Counted from the stretch's first letter, positions 35,275 through 43,595 are shown. The stretch: DNA of 64,000 nucleotides from Streptomyces sp. NRRL F-5122 (GCF_001507435.1 NZ_LMWH01000258.1:1-64000), one strand, 5' to 3'. Numbers and translations are program-made. Notes: generated from the letters alone by a model not told the origin.

Positions 35275-36176
35275 GCACCAACGTGCAGCTCCCGCAACGA
35301 CTCGCACTGCTGCCGACCACGCTGGCCACGGCCCATCTGACCCTGGGAGTGCTCACCGGTCGCGAGCAACCCGCACGTGTGGCGCTGACACGGGGCTGCG
35401 CCGCACTGCCGGACGCCTCCTGCCGCTGGGACACCGCACCGGTGCGCGAGATCCTCGACGAGGCGATGCGACGTTTTGACACGCACCCCCCACAGGCCGA
35501 CGCCTGGCTGGCGCCCCGTCTGCACGCCACCGTGCGCATGACGCGATCCGAGGCCGCAGACCCACGCCTGTGGGCGTTCCTCGCCATGGTGGTTGCGCCC
35601 GACTACGTGATCTGGCGGCACCGCTCCACCGGCCGGCGAGGGGACGGCGCAGCTCAGCCCACCCGCTTCGTCGGACGCAAGGACCTCCACGCTTTCGCTC
35701 GCCTGTGGTGGGCAGCCGAACTCTTCCGCGACGGTGAGGACTACCGCCCCGCCGAGATCGTCTGCGAGGTACAGGACGTACTCCACGGGATGATGCGCCT
35801 GGACGTCATCACGCACCGCCCCACCGCATTGGCGCTGGCCCGGATCATCAAAGAACTGAGGGATGCGGGCGTCTCCCGCCTGGGAGATCGCACGAACGCC
35901 CTGTCCACCGCGGTCAACGCCGCAGGCAGCACGCTCCTGTACGACGTGATCGCCCCCGACGATCTGCCCGACCAGGAGGGGCTGCTCGCCTGGATCGCGG
36001 CAGCCGACTCGGCACCCGCCGTTCCCTGGGACCGCCTTCCCGACGGCCCCGATGACGGGTGCACCCCACGCGACTCCGTCGACACGCTGGTCAGGTTGTT
36101 CGAGGAGTTCCGTGACCACGCCCCGCTGCGTGAGCGCAGGGCTTCCTCAGACAGACCGGCTGCCGACGCATGGTGA
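35271..36176 (+). CDS. DUF6339-like protein of the defence island (301 residues)
   Basis: Starts MSTNVQLPQRLALLPTTLAT, overlapping the previous stop by four bases. The stretch DPRLWAFLAMVVAPDYVIWR, a FVGRKDLHAFARLWWAAELF block and an all-helical remainder recall the DUF6339 family, but this is from memory and unverified. No nuclease or ATPase motif is visible. As the last gene of the XRE-GHKL unit it is probably a structural or effector partner. The short gap that follows leads to the convergent Vsr gene. Confidence 0.83.
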   Translation: MSTNVQLPQRLALLPTTLATAHLTLGVLTGREQPARVALTRGCAALPDASCRWDTAPVREILDEAMRRFDTHPPQADAWLAPRLHATVRMTRSEAADPRLWAFLAMVVAPDYVIWRHRSTGRRGDGAAQPTRFVGRKDLHAFARLWWAAELFRDGEDYRPAEIVCEVQDVLHGMMRLDVITHRPTALALARIIKELRDAGVSRLGDRTNALSTAVNAAGSTLLYDVIAPDDLPDQEGLLAWIAAADSAPAVPWDRLPDGPDDGCTPRDSVDTLVRLFEEFRDHAPLRERRASSDRPAADAW

Positions 36177-36248
36177 GCAAGAGCTGGGCCGTCTGCCCGC
36201 AGCATCGTGCCGGACGGTGAACAAAAGAAGGATCGCTTTTTGCGCCGA

Positions 36249-36725
36249 TCAGATCGACCCAGCGGCATGCACCGGCTGACCTGACGTTTTCCCTCCTGTT
36301 CGTCGATCCAGCACCACTGCCCGGATCCGCTCGGCCGCCGTCACGGGATCCTCGTGCTCCCACACGCGAACGGCCAACCACCCCTCCGCAGCAAGCCGAG
36401 CATCGGTGTCGGCGTCCCTGGCCCGGTTGCCCTCGATCTTGTTGCGCCAGAAGTCCGGGTTGTTCTTCGGCCACGTCGCATGCTCCGGACAACCGTGCCA
36501 AAAACAGCCGTCGACGAACACGGCCACTCTCACAGGCCCGAAGACAATGTCGGCCTCGCGCTTGAGACCTTTGACGGGCCGCCGATGAATACGGAACCGA
36601 AGACCGGACGCGTGGAGTCTGCGACGCAGCACAACCTCGACCTGTGTGTTGCGGCTGCGCTGCAGACTCATTCGCTTCCGCACCTGCTCCGTTGTCTTCA
36701 AGGGTTCCACACCCCCATCCTGCAC
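36249..36725 (-). CDS. vsr: Very short patch repair (Vsr) endonuclease
   Basis: 158 residues. MSLQRSRNTQVEVVLRRRLH, RRPVKGLKREADIVFGPVRV, VFVDGCFWHGCPEHATWPKN and NPDFWRNKIEGNRARDADTD form the standard Vsr pattern, with the catalytic Asp in READIVFG and Zn-binding His/Cys in CFWHGCPEH. Vsr nicks next to T:G mismatches made when 5-methylcytosine deaminates, so it protects cells that carry a C5-methyltransferase such as the one at 18019. It converges on the XRE-GHKL unit. Length is normal; ATG 36725 follows GAGGAACAGTGCAGG. Confidence 0.93.
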   Translation of the reverse strand: MQDGGVEPLKTTEQVRKRMSLQRSRNTQVEVVLRRRLHASGLRFRIHRRPVKGLKREADIVFGPVRVAVFVDGCFWHGCPEHATWPKNNPDFWRNKIEGNRARDADTDARLAAEGWLAVRVWEHEDPVTAAERIRAVVLDRRTGGKTSGQPVHAAGSI

Positions 36726-36885
36726 TGTTCCTCACAGGTACGGAGCAGTCGCAATCCGTTGCGTCGAATCACGCCTCGGTCGGTAACCGCTGGCCCAACG
36801 GCTCACAGCGGCCACACCACTCCAGAGCCGTCACCTCCGGCAACCTGGCGAGGTAAGAGGCGCCCGCGAATGTCAGACTGGCGTC

Positions 36886-37074
36886 ATGATTCGCGAACCT
36901 GCAGAGATCGTCGTGGACGAGACGGGAGGTGTGCAGCTCCCTCTCGGCCTCTTGGCCGAGGCTGGACTGGACCCGGGCAGTCGGGTTCTTGCCTTCTCCG
37001 ACGGTGATGGACGCCTGGTACTCCGTCGTGCGGAGGACGCCATCCGTGACCTCCTGGAGCAAGGGCACCTCTGA
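36886..37074 (+). CDS. AbrB/MazE-like small DNA-binding protein
   Basis: 62 residues, MIREPAEIVVDETGGVQLPL, GLLAEAGLDPGSRVLAFSDG, DGRLVLRRAEDAIRDLLEQG. The swapped-hairpin pattern (V-x-L-P-xxx-L-xx-A-G-L-xx-G-x-x-V) is typical of SpoVT/AbrB domains, used by antitoxins of the MazE/VapB type and by transition-state regulators. No toxin gene follows, so it is an orphan antitoxin or a stand-alone regulator. No strong ribosome site is visible before ATG 36886. Confidence 0.72.
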   Translation: MIREPAEIVVDETGGVQLPLGLLAEAGLDPGSRVLAFSDGDGRLVLRRAEDAIRDLLEQGHL

Positions 37075-37344
37075 TTCAGAATCCAACCATCTCCGAGGAT
37101 CCCGAGCGATGATCACGCAGGCTTACCAGTTGGATTAACTAATCGTAGTGATCCTGTGGCAGAGTGTGACGGTCACGCCCCGGCGCCCAGGCGACGTCGG
37201 GCACCCTCCTCGGTGTGGCCTCACGGTCTTGCCGATCAGCGTCCGGAGAGACGTGTCATGCGGGCTGGCGACTTCGGTCGTACGGCACCGGGGCACGAGA
37301 GCGATTGGCCCAAGACACTGAGCATCACACGGTTTCCCTAAGCC

Positions 37345-37488
37345 AATCAGAGACGCTTCCCCGGGACCTTCAAGTGGCACGGGACGAAGATCCAGATCGC
37401 CCGACAGATCGGTAACGCCGTCCTTGTCGGCCTTGGTGCGGCCATCGGCAAAGCCATACACGAGTACCGCCGGGCGTGCCGTCCCTAA
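37345..37488 (+). pseudogene. C-terminal remnant of a second C5-methyltransferase
   Basis: In frame: RFPGTFKWHGTKIQIARQIG, then NAVLVGLGAAIGKAIHEYRR and ACRP, stop. This is motif IX-X of C5-methyltransferases (GFPxxFxWxGxxxxxxRQIGNAVP). Only 48 codons remain; the last P of GNAVP is L. It is unlike the end of either methyltransferase in the main island (ARQIGNAVPIPLGRAIASAI), so it is a lost third gene, possibly the original partner of Vsr. Confidence 0.75.
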
Positions 37489-37861
37489 TGAGCGGGCGGA
37501 CAAGTCCGTTGAGACGTATCCGGATGTTCGCGTGAGCGCCGGCTCGTCGGTCCCGCCCAGATCCCCGGCCTCACGGAACGAACGGACATGAGCGAGGGGG
37601 AGGATCAAGTGCCCGCCGAGGGGGCGTGTCGGGCGTGGTGGCGACAGGGTCGCCAGGTGGTGTCCATCGGTGCCAAAACGTGCACCGTCGCGTTCTGCCC
37701 GATGCCGAGCCGGACTTCGAGCCAGTCCCGGTGCCCGAAGCGGACCATCGGCTCCGAGACGAGGTCCGGTGCGATGGGTGGGGCCCTCACGGTGATCCGC
37801 TGTGAGTGCGTAACCGTAGGGTTGCGGCACAGGTCGGGCGCGGGGAGACGGAGGGGGCCGT
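37489..37861. other. Intergenic region, no gene seen
   Basis: About 370 bases. Frames on both strands here lack recognisable content and a ribosome site. It ends with GGAGACGGAGGGGG, the ribosome site of the next gene, so the region presumably includes its promoter. Confidence 0.4.
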
Positions 37862-38248
37862 ATGGGTGGGACGATACGGGTGGGGGAGATTCTGCGTTAT
37901 CCCGTCGACAAGGACCCGACGGTACAAACCCTCGACGGCTACCCGAACTTCTACTTCGCAACGCACACTCCGGGACACAGACGCGCCCTGCTCGAGGCCG
38001 GTATCAACGCGATGGCCCACGTGAAGACCGCGGACGGTGAACGCCGTCCCGCCGTGCTGATCCGCTCCAGCCCGTGGAAGGCGGGCACCGAGCAGACACC
38101 CTGGCACGACGTCTTCGATCTCGACAACGGCCACGTCCGCTACTTCGGCGACCATAAGGCCGGCCTGAGCGGACCGCCGGGGAGCACGCGGGGCAACGCA
38201 GCCCTCCTGGACGCCTTCGACGGACATCAGGAACCCACCCCCGAGGCA
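37862..38248 (+). pseudogene. 5' fragment of a modification-dependent restriction enzyme (AspBHI-N-like)
   Basis: From ATG 37862: GEILRYPVDKDPTVQTLDGY, PNFYFATHTPGHRRALLEAG, PAVLIRSSPWKAGTEQTPWH, DVFDLDNGHVRYFGDHKAGL, GNAALLDAFDGH. This resembles the N-terminal DNA-reading domain of AspBHI-type enzymes (recalled, unverified), which cut DNA containing 5-methylcytosine. The match stops at about 38245, where an IS-end-like repeat begins, and the frame then runs through unrelated sequence to a stop at 38371. The nuclease half is absent. A very good ribosome site precedes it. Confidence 0.62.
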
Positions 38249-38285
38249 GGGCCTCGGCGTAGTCGCGTTGCGTCCGGTTTGGCGC
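38249..38285. repeat. Solo ISAs1-type terminal repeat
   Basis: Begins gggcctcggcgtagtc and ends gtccggtttgg, closely resembling the ends of the ISAs1-like element at 38706 and 40053 (complement). It lies exactly where the AspBHI-like gene loses similarity, so it is probably the scar of an insertion or of recombination between two copies. Confidence 0.6.
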
Positions 38286-38318
38286 AGGCCCGCGACGCAA
38301 CGTTGGAGCACAACGGTC

Positions 38319-38495
38319 TTAAAGCGGGTCGCCGCAACTCCTACAGGTGTCTTCGCCATCGTCGTACATAACGCCGCAGCAGTACGTGGGGCCGCCGCTG
38401 ACTTCATAACAAGCGCTGCACATCTGAGACTCGTCGTCCCAGTCAGTCGCGTTCTCGACGGGATCGTCACACCCTGTACAGACAAGCCCTGTCAC
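38319..38495 (-). CDS. 58-residue zinc-finger micro-protein
   Basis: GTG 38495 overlaps the stop of the preceding gene (GTGA). The protein holds LVCTGCDDPVEN, ESQMCSACYEVSGG, PTYCCGVMYDD and EDTCRSCGDPL: C-x2-C, C-x2-C, CC and C-x2-C, enough for two zinc sites. The product is acidic. The frame is short but the cysteine spacing and coupling make it convincing. The role is unknown; small zinc proteins of this kind may bind nucleic acid or partners. Confidence 0.6.
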   Translation of the reverse strand: MTGLVCTGCDDPVENATDWDDESQMCSACYEVSGGPTYCCGVMYDDGEDTCRSCGDPL

Positions 38496-38668
38496 CGCGC
38501 GTCACCCCAGCAATCGGAGGAGGTAAACGGAGAGCAGTAATCGCTGTCGTGTCGCTCGGAGTAGTCGCTCATGTTGGCTGTCGGTTTACCACAGTTCGGA
38601 CACGTGGGGTGTTCACCCGGACATGTGCGATTGTTGTGCCCACCGAGTCCACATACCCTGCACGCCAT
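38492..38668 (-). CDS. 58-residue CCHC/Zn-ribbon micro-protein
   Basis: MACRVCGLGGHNNRTCPGEH, PTCPNCGKPTANMSDYSERH, DSDYCSPFTSSDCWGDAR. CRVCGLGGHNNRTC is a CCHC zinc-knuckle-like pattern (C-x2-C-x4-H-x4-C), followed by CPNC and further Cys. The stop overlaps the GTG of the next zinc-finger gene, so the two form a tiny operon. It lies between a solo IS end and an ISAs1 element, so it is probably cargo that survived a rearrangement. Function unknown. Confidence 0.6.
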   Translation of the reverse strand: MACRVCGLGGHNNRTCPGEHPTCPNCGKPTANMSDYSERHDSDYCSPFTSSDCWGDAR

Positions 38669-38705
38669 GACGACAGAGTAGATGAACCTCAACCGTCGGA
38701 CCCAA

Positions 38706-40053
38706 GGCTTCGGCAAAGACTGGATGACGTCCGGTTTGTGATCATGCGAGGCCGAGGAACGCGAGGGGTCGGCAGGCGTTGCGTGCGTTGCGGCGGAGGC
38801 TGGCGGCCATGTTCTTGACGCCGTCCAGGCGCATGGCGCCGATGGCGAGATTGCGCCAGGTCGCCATCGCCCGGGGTGCATTGCCTGTCCGCAGTTGGGA
38901 CGCGTCCTCGGCGAAGGTGGTGTCGCGGACGTGGTGCAGGGCCTCAATCTTCCAGTGGTCCCGGACCAGCTGTGCGAGCCGGGCGGGGGCGGCCTGCTCG
39001 GCGGTCAGGCTGGTCACCGCGTAGACGGTGGTGATGGTGGTCTTACCGGTCTTGCGGTCGGTGCGGCGGCGCTTGATCTGGACGGCCTGGCAAGCGCCGG
39101 GAAAGAGCAGGTTGTTCACGGTGGCGACCTTGATTCGGCGGATCTCCGCGCGGCCGTGGCCGCTACCGCGCGTGCGGCCCTGGAGCGGGACGCCCTTCCA
39201 GGGAAGGGACTTCAGCTGCTTGCGCATTTTCTTCTGATTGCCCTTGACGATCGCGATGTAGTGGGCCCGGCGGCCCAGAAGGTAGCAGGCGTGCTCGCGC
39301 TGGGTATGCAGTGCGTCGCTGGTGACGACCGTCCCGGCCAGGTCGGCGACGGTGTCCAGCAGCGGCTGGAAGCAGGTGATCTCGCCGGTTTTCTCGCCGA
39401 CATCGAGCTGGGCCAGGACCAGGCCGGTGTTGTGCTCCACCGCCGCAAGAAGGTGGATCTTCCGTCCCCTCGCCCTGGCCGCGCCGCGCAGGGACTTGCC
39501 GTCCACGGACAGTCCGCGCAACCCGGAGCCAGCGGGGCAGCGGTCGGCGAGCCAGCCGCCCACCGCCCGGTCCAGGGCGTCGCCGTCGACGCGCGCGAGC
39601 AGGCGGCGCACCGTCGTCTCGGCTGGCACCAGCCGCCTGGGCAGCACCGGATCGGGGCGCACACCGAACCGTTTCAGCACCTGGGGCGGCGCGTCCGCGA
39701 TCCACTCGCCGACCGCCAGCAGCGAAGTCGCCCCCGCCAGCACTGCGCACGCGGCCAGGGCGAGGACAACGGCGAACGCGTGCCGCACACCGCGAGGGTT
39801 CCGTGGGTCCGGCACCTCGGCCAGCCGTTCCAGCAGGCCCGCCACCTCCCCGGGCCCGACGCCGGGCTGCTCGCGGAGTTGGTTAAGGGCAGGCGGAATC
39901 GGCAATGATGCGTCGGCAGGCACGGTCTTCCAGGCAGGTCACGGGGCGTAGAGAACTCCATGATCTTGGAAATCCGTGCCTGTCCTGCCTCGGGGACGCC
40001 CACCGGTCAGCGAACCGTCACAAACCGGACCAGGGCTGACTACGCCGAAGCCC
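38706..40053. mobile_element. ISAs1-family insertion sequence
   Basis: The ends match as inverted repeats: left 38706-38742 starts ggcttcggc and ends gtccggtttgtga; the right end, read from 40053 leftwards, starts gggcttcggc and ends gtccggtttgtga. Total length of about 1.35 kb is normal for ISAs1. It encloses one full-length transposase gene. Target duplication was not resolved. It abuts the 3' end of a broken GmrSD-like gene. Confidence 0.7.
38742..39923 (-). CDS. ISAs1-family transposase
   Basis: 393 residues, full length. The N-terminus [20 protein letters not shown] and [20 protein letters not shown] is the DDE_Tnp_1-associated region; the catalytic core shows [16 protein letters not shown] (first Asp), [18 protein letters not shown] (second Asp), [13 protein letters not shown] and [20 protein letters not shown] (final Glu region W-x-IE). 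All DDE motifs appear present, so the element may still be mobile. Confidence 0.92.
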   Translation of the reverse strand: MPADASLPIPPALNQLREQPGVGPGEVAGLLERLAEVPDPRNPRGVRHAFAVVLALAACAVLAGATSLLAVGEWIADAPPQVLKRFGVRPDPVLPRRLVPAETTVRRLLARVDGDALDRAVGGWLADRCPAGSGLRGLSVDGKSLRGAARARGRKIHLLAAVEHNTGLVLAQLDVGEKTGEITCFQPLLDTVADLAGTVVTSDALHTQREHACYLLGRRAHYIAIVKGNQKKMRKQLKSLPWKGVPLQGRTRGSGHGRAEIRRIKVATVNNLLFPGACQAVQIKRRRTDRKTGKTTITTVYAVTSLTAEQAAPARLAQLVRDHWKIEALHHVRDTTFAEDASQLRTGNAPRAMATWRNLAIGAMRLDGVKNMAASLRRNARNACRPLAFLGLA

Positions 40054-40084
40054 TGCCTGGCCGGCGACGGCTCAGCCGGCCGCC

Positions 40085-41136
40085 TTACAAATCCCATTCG
40101 TCGGCTAGCAGGCCCAGGAGCCGTTGCTGTCGCTTGTGTAGCAGTTCCGGGGTCCACTGCTGATGCTGCAGTACCTGGCTGGTCAGCGCGAAGGTGGAGA
40201 CGCCATGCTTGCCGGTGAAGTACTTGGCCTTCTTTTCGGCCGGCGGTGCGTCCACTGCTGGCGCTGGTCGTCGGTGAAGTGCCGCAGCCAGTCCGAGCCG
40301 CGCTTGGGGTTTTGCGGCAGTATGTGCTCGACGGTGATCAGCGGGTGGTCGTAGGAGACTCCGGGCTTACTGGCAAGCATCTCGTCCAACCGCAGCAGTA
40401 CGTATTTGCGGGTCCTTGCAACGAGGTACAGGTCTGCGTCCAGGCGATCGAGCGTCTCGGTCTTCTCAGTGTCGGTCAGGATGAACGACGGTGCATCCAG
40501 CTCTCTGCCGGCGTTGAGTTCGCGCAGCAGGTCGGCGTACCGGGTCACGCGGGGAGTGGTGTAGACGCGGCGGATGAACATACTGGCCGCAAGCCGCTCT
40601 AGGGCGTTGAAGAAGGCGTCGAGCCAGGCGGGGTCCTTTCCGTGGGTGCGCAGGGCCCATAGGGCAGCGGGCCGCCAGTCGTTGTTGTCGATCTGCTGCA
40701 GGCGCTTGAACCAGGCGTTCACCTGCTCGGCTCCCGACGCTGCGGAGTAACTGGCGTCGCGGATCTGTACGTAAGCATCTGCGTATGGCACGACGACATC
40801 GTTGACGAACGACTTGGCCCTACCGGGCAGATAGTGGCTGAGCACCTGCTCGGGGAACTCTTTCAGCAACTCGCGCTCCCCTCGCCGCGTGGCGAACACC
40901 ATCCGGATGTGAAGGAAGAGGTCGGCGAAGTCGTCCCGGCCCAGGGCCTCCTCCGCGTCCTCCCACTTGCGGGCGCACTCCTGAGCGGTCCGTTCGTCCA
41001 GGTCGCCAATAATGAGCGACTTGAAGATGTCCGTGGGCGAGAGGTCCAGGCCGCGCGAGTTCATGACGCTGAAGATGCGATGCGCGCTGTCCAAGTCCGG
41101 TGTGCCGACGACGACCAGGAACGTCCGCCCGCCCAA
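40085..41136 (-). pseudogene. Truncated GmrSD/DUF262-DUF1524-type restriction protein
   Basis: Reads FLVVVGTPDLDSAHRIFSVM, NSRGLDLSPTDIFKSLIIGD, then a helical middle and the DUF1524 HNH-like motif YDHPLITVEHILPQNPKRGS. At about 40252 the frame shifts: the expected end AEKKAKYFTGKHGVSTFALT, SQVLQHQQWTPELLHKRQQR continues in another frame to TAA at 40085, with the usual intervening segment deleted. The N-terminal half (Q-R-x-Y-x-W and DGQQR nucleotide-binding motifs) is absent beyond 41136. It is a dead type IV-like restriction gene. Confidence 0.75.
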
Positions 41137-41205
41137 CGGACGCGCAGAAGTCCGTTCTGCGCAACGCTAAGGCGTTGCACCGCATACTTGCTGGCTGGTC
41201 TGACT

Positions 41206-41377
41206 CGAACCGGTCCTCGACGCGGCGCTTACTCGGGTGGAAGCCTGCGAATGCGGCCCCGAGAGCAGCTGCTACGCGTGCCTGCGAACCTTCCGCAACG
41301 AACGCTTCCATGACCTGTTGAGCCGCCGTGAGGCCATCGCCCTACTGGACGCCCTGACGGGTAGCAACATCAGCTGA
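41206..41377 (+). pseudogene. C-terminal remnant of a second DUF1998 protein
   Basis: Reads EPVLDAALTRVEACECGPES, SCYACLRTFRNERFHDLLSR, REAIALLDALTGSNIS, stop. The C-x-C-G-x-E-S-S-C-Y-x-C-L-R-xx-x-N pattern is the end of DUF1998 domains in helicase-linked defence proteins. It differs from the intact gene at 19424 (ACHACVLLPETSCE). Only about 55 codons remain, directly beside the truncated GmrSD gene. Confidence 0.72.
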
Positions 41378-41587
41378 TCGGTAGGGGAGAGGTTCCCTGA
41401 GGCTGCGCCATCTTGAAGTGGCTGGTCAGCGGGGTGGTGTGGCCCCGTTTCGGGGTGCTCGTGCTGGTGGCAGGCGGCAGTCTGGGGTGTAGATCGTCCG
41501 GCGGGGGGTTCGTCGTGAAGGAGCCGATTGGCCCTATCGCGCGAAAAGGGCGAGCTTCGGCAGCTGGGCCCCTGGCAGGATGCCCGG

Positions 41588-42095
41588 ATGAGTGATCACC
41601 AGCGGACCGAACCTTCGCGGACAGCCGGTGAGCGTGCCTCGCTGACCGGCTTCCTGCAGCATCAGCGCGAGACCCTGATGATGAAGTGCGCAGGGCTGAC
41701 CGCCATGCAGCTGAAGGAAAGGGCGGTTCCGCCGTCGGGTCTGTCTCTGCTCGGGCTGGTCCGGCATGTGGCCGAGGTCGAGCGGAGCTGGTTCCAGGTG
41801 GTGTGGAACGGCGAAGATGTCCGGGCTTACTGGCCGGGGACGGTGAATGGCACGTTCGCCGAGTTCGACATTGACTCGGCCGAGCCCGACGAGGCGTTCA
41901 AGGTCTGGCAGGCGGCGTGCGCGCGATCCTGCGCGATCGTGGAAAACGGCCGAGTCCCTGGACGCCACCGTGCAGTGGCGCGACGAGGTGTTCACCCTCC
42001 GTTATGTCCTCACCCACATGATCGAGGAATACGCGCGGCATATCGGTCACGCTGACCTGCTCCGCGAGCGGATCGACGGAGCCACCGGAGAGTAG
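41588..42095 (+). pseudogene. DinB-family protein with one frameshift
   Basis: Reads MSDHQRTEPSRTAGERASLT, GFLQHQRETLMMKCAGLTAM, PSGLSLLGLVRHVAEVERSW, then after a shift [40 protein letters not shown]. His residues in LVRHVAEVE and [16 protein letters not shown] are the DinB/DUF664 metal ligands, a fold of thiol-dependent transferases. Removing one A from the AAAA run near 41942 restores a single 168-residue frame, so this is a recent mutation or a base-calling error. Confidence 0.8.
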
Positions 42096-42167
42096 TCACG
42101 ACCCGCCTTGCGTGAGGCCGGGCGGGGAACGGACACGGAGTGGGGCCCACCGTGCCGTTCCCCGCTG

Positions 42168-42617
42168 CTACTGAGCTTGTTCGGCGCGGGCTTTGGTGTG
42201 GGCGAGGCGGTAGGACTCGGTTCCGGTCTCGATGATGTTGCCGCCGAAGGTGAGGCGGTCCACTATGGCCGCGCAGAGCCTCGGGTCGGTGAACGTCTTG
42301 GTCCACGCAGAGAAGGACTCGTTGGAGGCGATGGCCATACTGTTCTTTTCCTCGCGCTCGGTCAGAACCTGGAACAGCAGCTCGGCGCCACGCCGGTCCA
42401 GCTCCATGTAGCCCAGCTCGTCAATACAGAGAAGATCCACGCGTCCGTAGCGGGCGATCGTTTTGGTCAGCAGCTTTTCGTCGGCGGCCTCGACGAGCTC
42501 GTTGACGAGTTTGGTCGCGCGGACGTACTTGACCCGGAAGCCGGCCATCGCGGCCTCGGTGCCCAGCGCGATCAGCAGGTGCGACTTGCCGGTCCCCGAG
42601 TCGCCGATCAGACACAG
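42168..42617 (-). pseudogene. IstB-like ATPase of IS21, N-terminus lost
   Basis: Reads SLCLIGDSGTGKSHLLIALG (Walker A), VKYVRATKLVNELVEAADEK, LLCIDELGYMELDRRGAELL (Walker B), SNESFSAWTKTFTDPRLCAA and IVDRLTFGGNIIETGTESYR. This is the AAA+ core of IstB helper proteins; the first 90-100 residues are cut off where the IS3 element begins at about 42618. No IstA gene is present. Confidence 0.8.
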
Positions 42618-43595
42618 TGAACCTTCCCCTTGATCGTGGACACCTGGAGACTGGGACCTGAGGTTCCAGAGGAAGTAGCACCAGGTGGGAAGCAAGTACA
42701 CGAAGCGGTACACCGAAGAGTTCAAGCGGGACGCGATCGCGCTCGTCGACTCCTCGGGCAAGACGGTCACGGCGGTCGCCCGGGAACTCGGCATCAGCTC
42801 CGAGTCTCTGCGTGGCTGGTACCGCAAGGCGAAGGCGGACCGGGGCGAGGGCACTCCCGGCGGATTGAGCAGTGCCGAGCGCGAGGAGCTCCACCGGCTG
42901 CGGCGGGAGAACCGCGAGCAGCAGCAGACGATTGAGATCCTTAAAAAAGCGACCGCCTTCTTCGTGAAGGAGAACGACCGGTGAGCGAGTTGTGCCGGTT
43001 CATCCACGCGGAGAAGGCGAACTACCCGATCGTTTTGCTGTGCCGGGTGCTGGACGTCGCCCGCTCCTCCTACTACGCGTGGCGCGATGGCGAGGCCGCC
43101 CGCCATGCCCGGCAGGTCGCCGACGACGCGCTCGCGCACGAGATCACGGTGCTGCACGTCGCCTCCCGCTGCACTTACGGTGTCCCACGCATCCACGCCG
43201 AACTGCGGCGTCTGGGGCGGCGGGTGAACCGCAAGCGCATCGCCCGCGTGATGCGCGAGCGCGACATCCGAGGCGTCACCCGGCGCAAGCACCGCTCGTT
43301 GACCCGGCCCGACAAGAAGGCGAAGCCGGCCCCTGACCTGATCGGCCGCGACTTCCACGCCGAGCGGCCCGGGATCAAGCTGGTCGGCGACATCACCTAC
43401 CTGCCCACCGCCGAGGGCTGGCTCTACCACGCCTGCTGGCTGGACTTGGCCACCCGCGAGGTCGTCGGCTATGCCATGGCCGATCACCACCGCGCGGAAC
43501 TCGTTGTGGACGCCCTCGACATGGCCTACGGCCGAGGGAATCTGGAGCCCGGCTGCGTGGTCCACAGTGACCGCGGCAGCGAATACACCTGGGCC
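42618..43595 (+). mobile_element. IS3-family element, 3' end deleted
   Basis: Begins near tgaaccttccccttgatcg, an end typical of Streptomyces IS3 elements, and carries orfA and orfB. The right end is missing: orfB loses similarity just after its second catalytic Asp, and a lower-GC toxin fragment follows. It interrupts an IstB gene on its left. Confidence 0.65.
42685..42984 (+). CDS. IS3 OrfA (HTH transposase subunit)
   Basis: 99 residues from GTG 42685: KYTKRYTEEFKRDAIALVDS, SGKTVTAVARELGISSESLR, GWYRKAKADRG, then a leucine-zipper-like tail (LHRLRRENREQQQTIEILKK, ATAFFVKENDR). This is the normal HTH_Tnp_1 OrfA that binds IS ends. Its stop overlaps the orfB start (GTGA), a coupling arrangement rather than the usual -1 frameshift window. 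Confidence 0.88.
   Translation: MGSKYTKRYTEEFKRDAIALVDSSGKTVTAVARELGISSESLRGWYRKAKADRGEGTPGGLSSAEREELHRLRRENREQQQTIEILKKATAFFVKENDR

Noticed and set aside
19424..36176. Calling the island a standard DISARM system
   Set aside because: DrmA-like, DrmB-like and C5-methyltransferase genes are present, but I see no phospholipase-D-type DrmC and no DrmE, and many extra genes are interleaved. I call it DISARM-related only.
11441..36176. BREX system
   Set aside because: No PglZ phosphatase, BrxC-type large ATPase, BrxX/PglX adenine methylase or Lon-like protease was seen.
37135..37830. A 231-residue minus-strand frame
   Set aside because: Covers the methyltransferase remnant and intergenic DNA on the opposite strand; composition is not protein-like and no ribosome site was seen.
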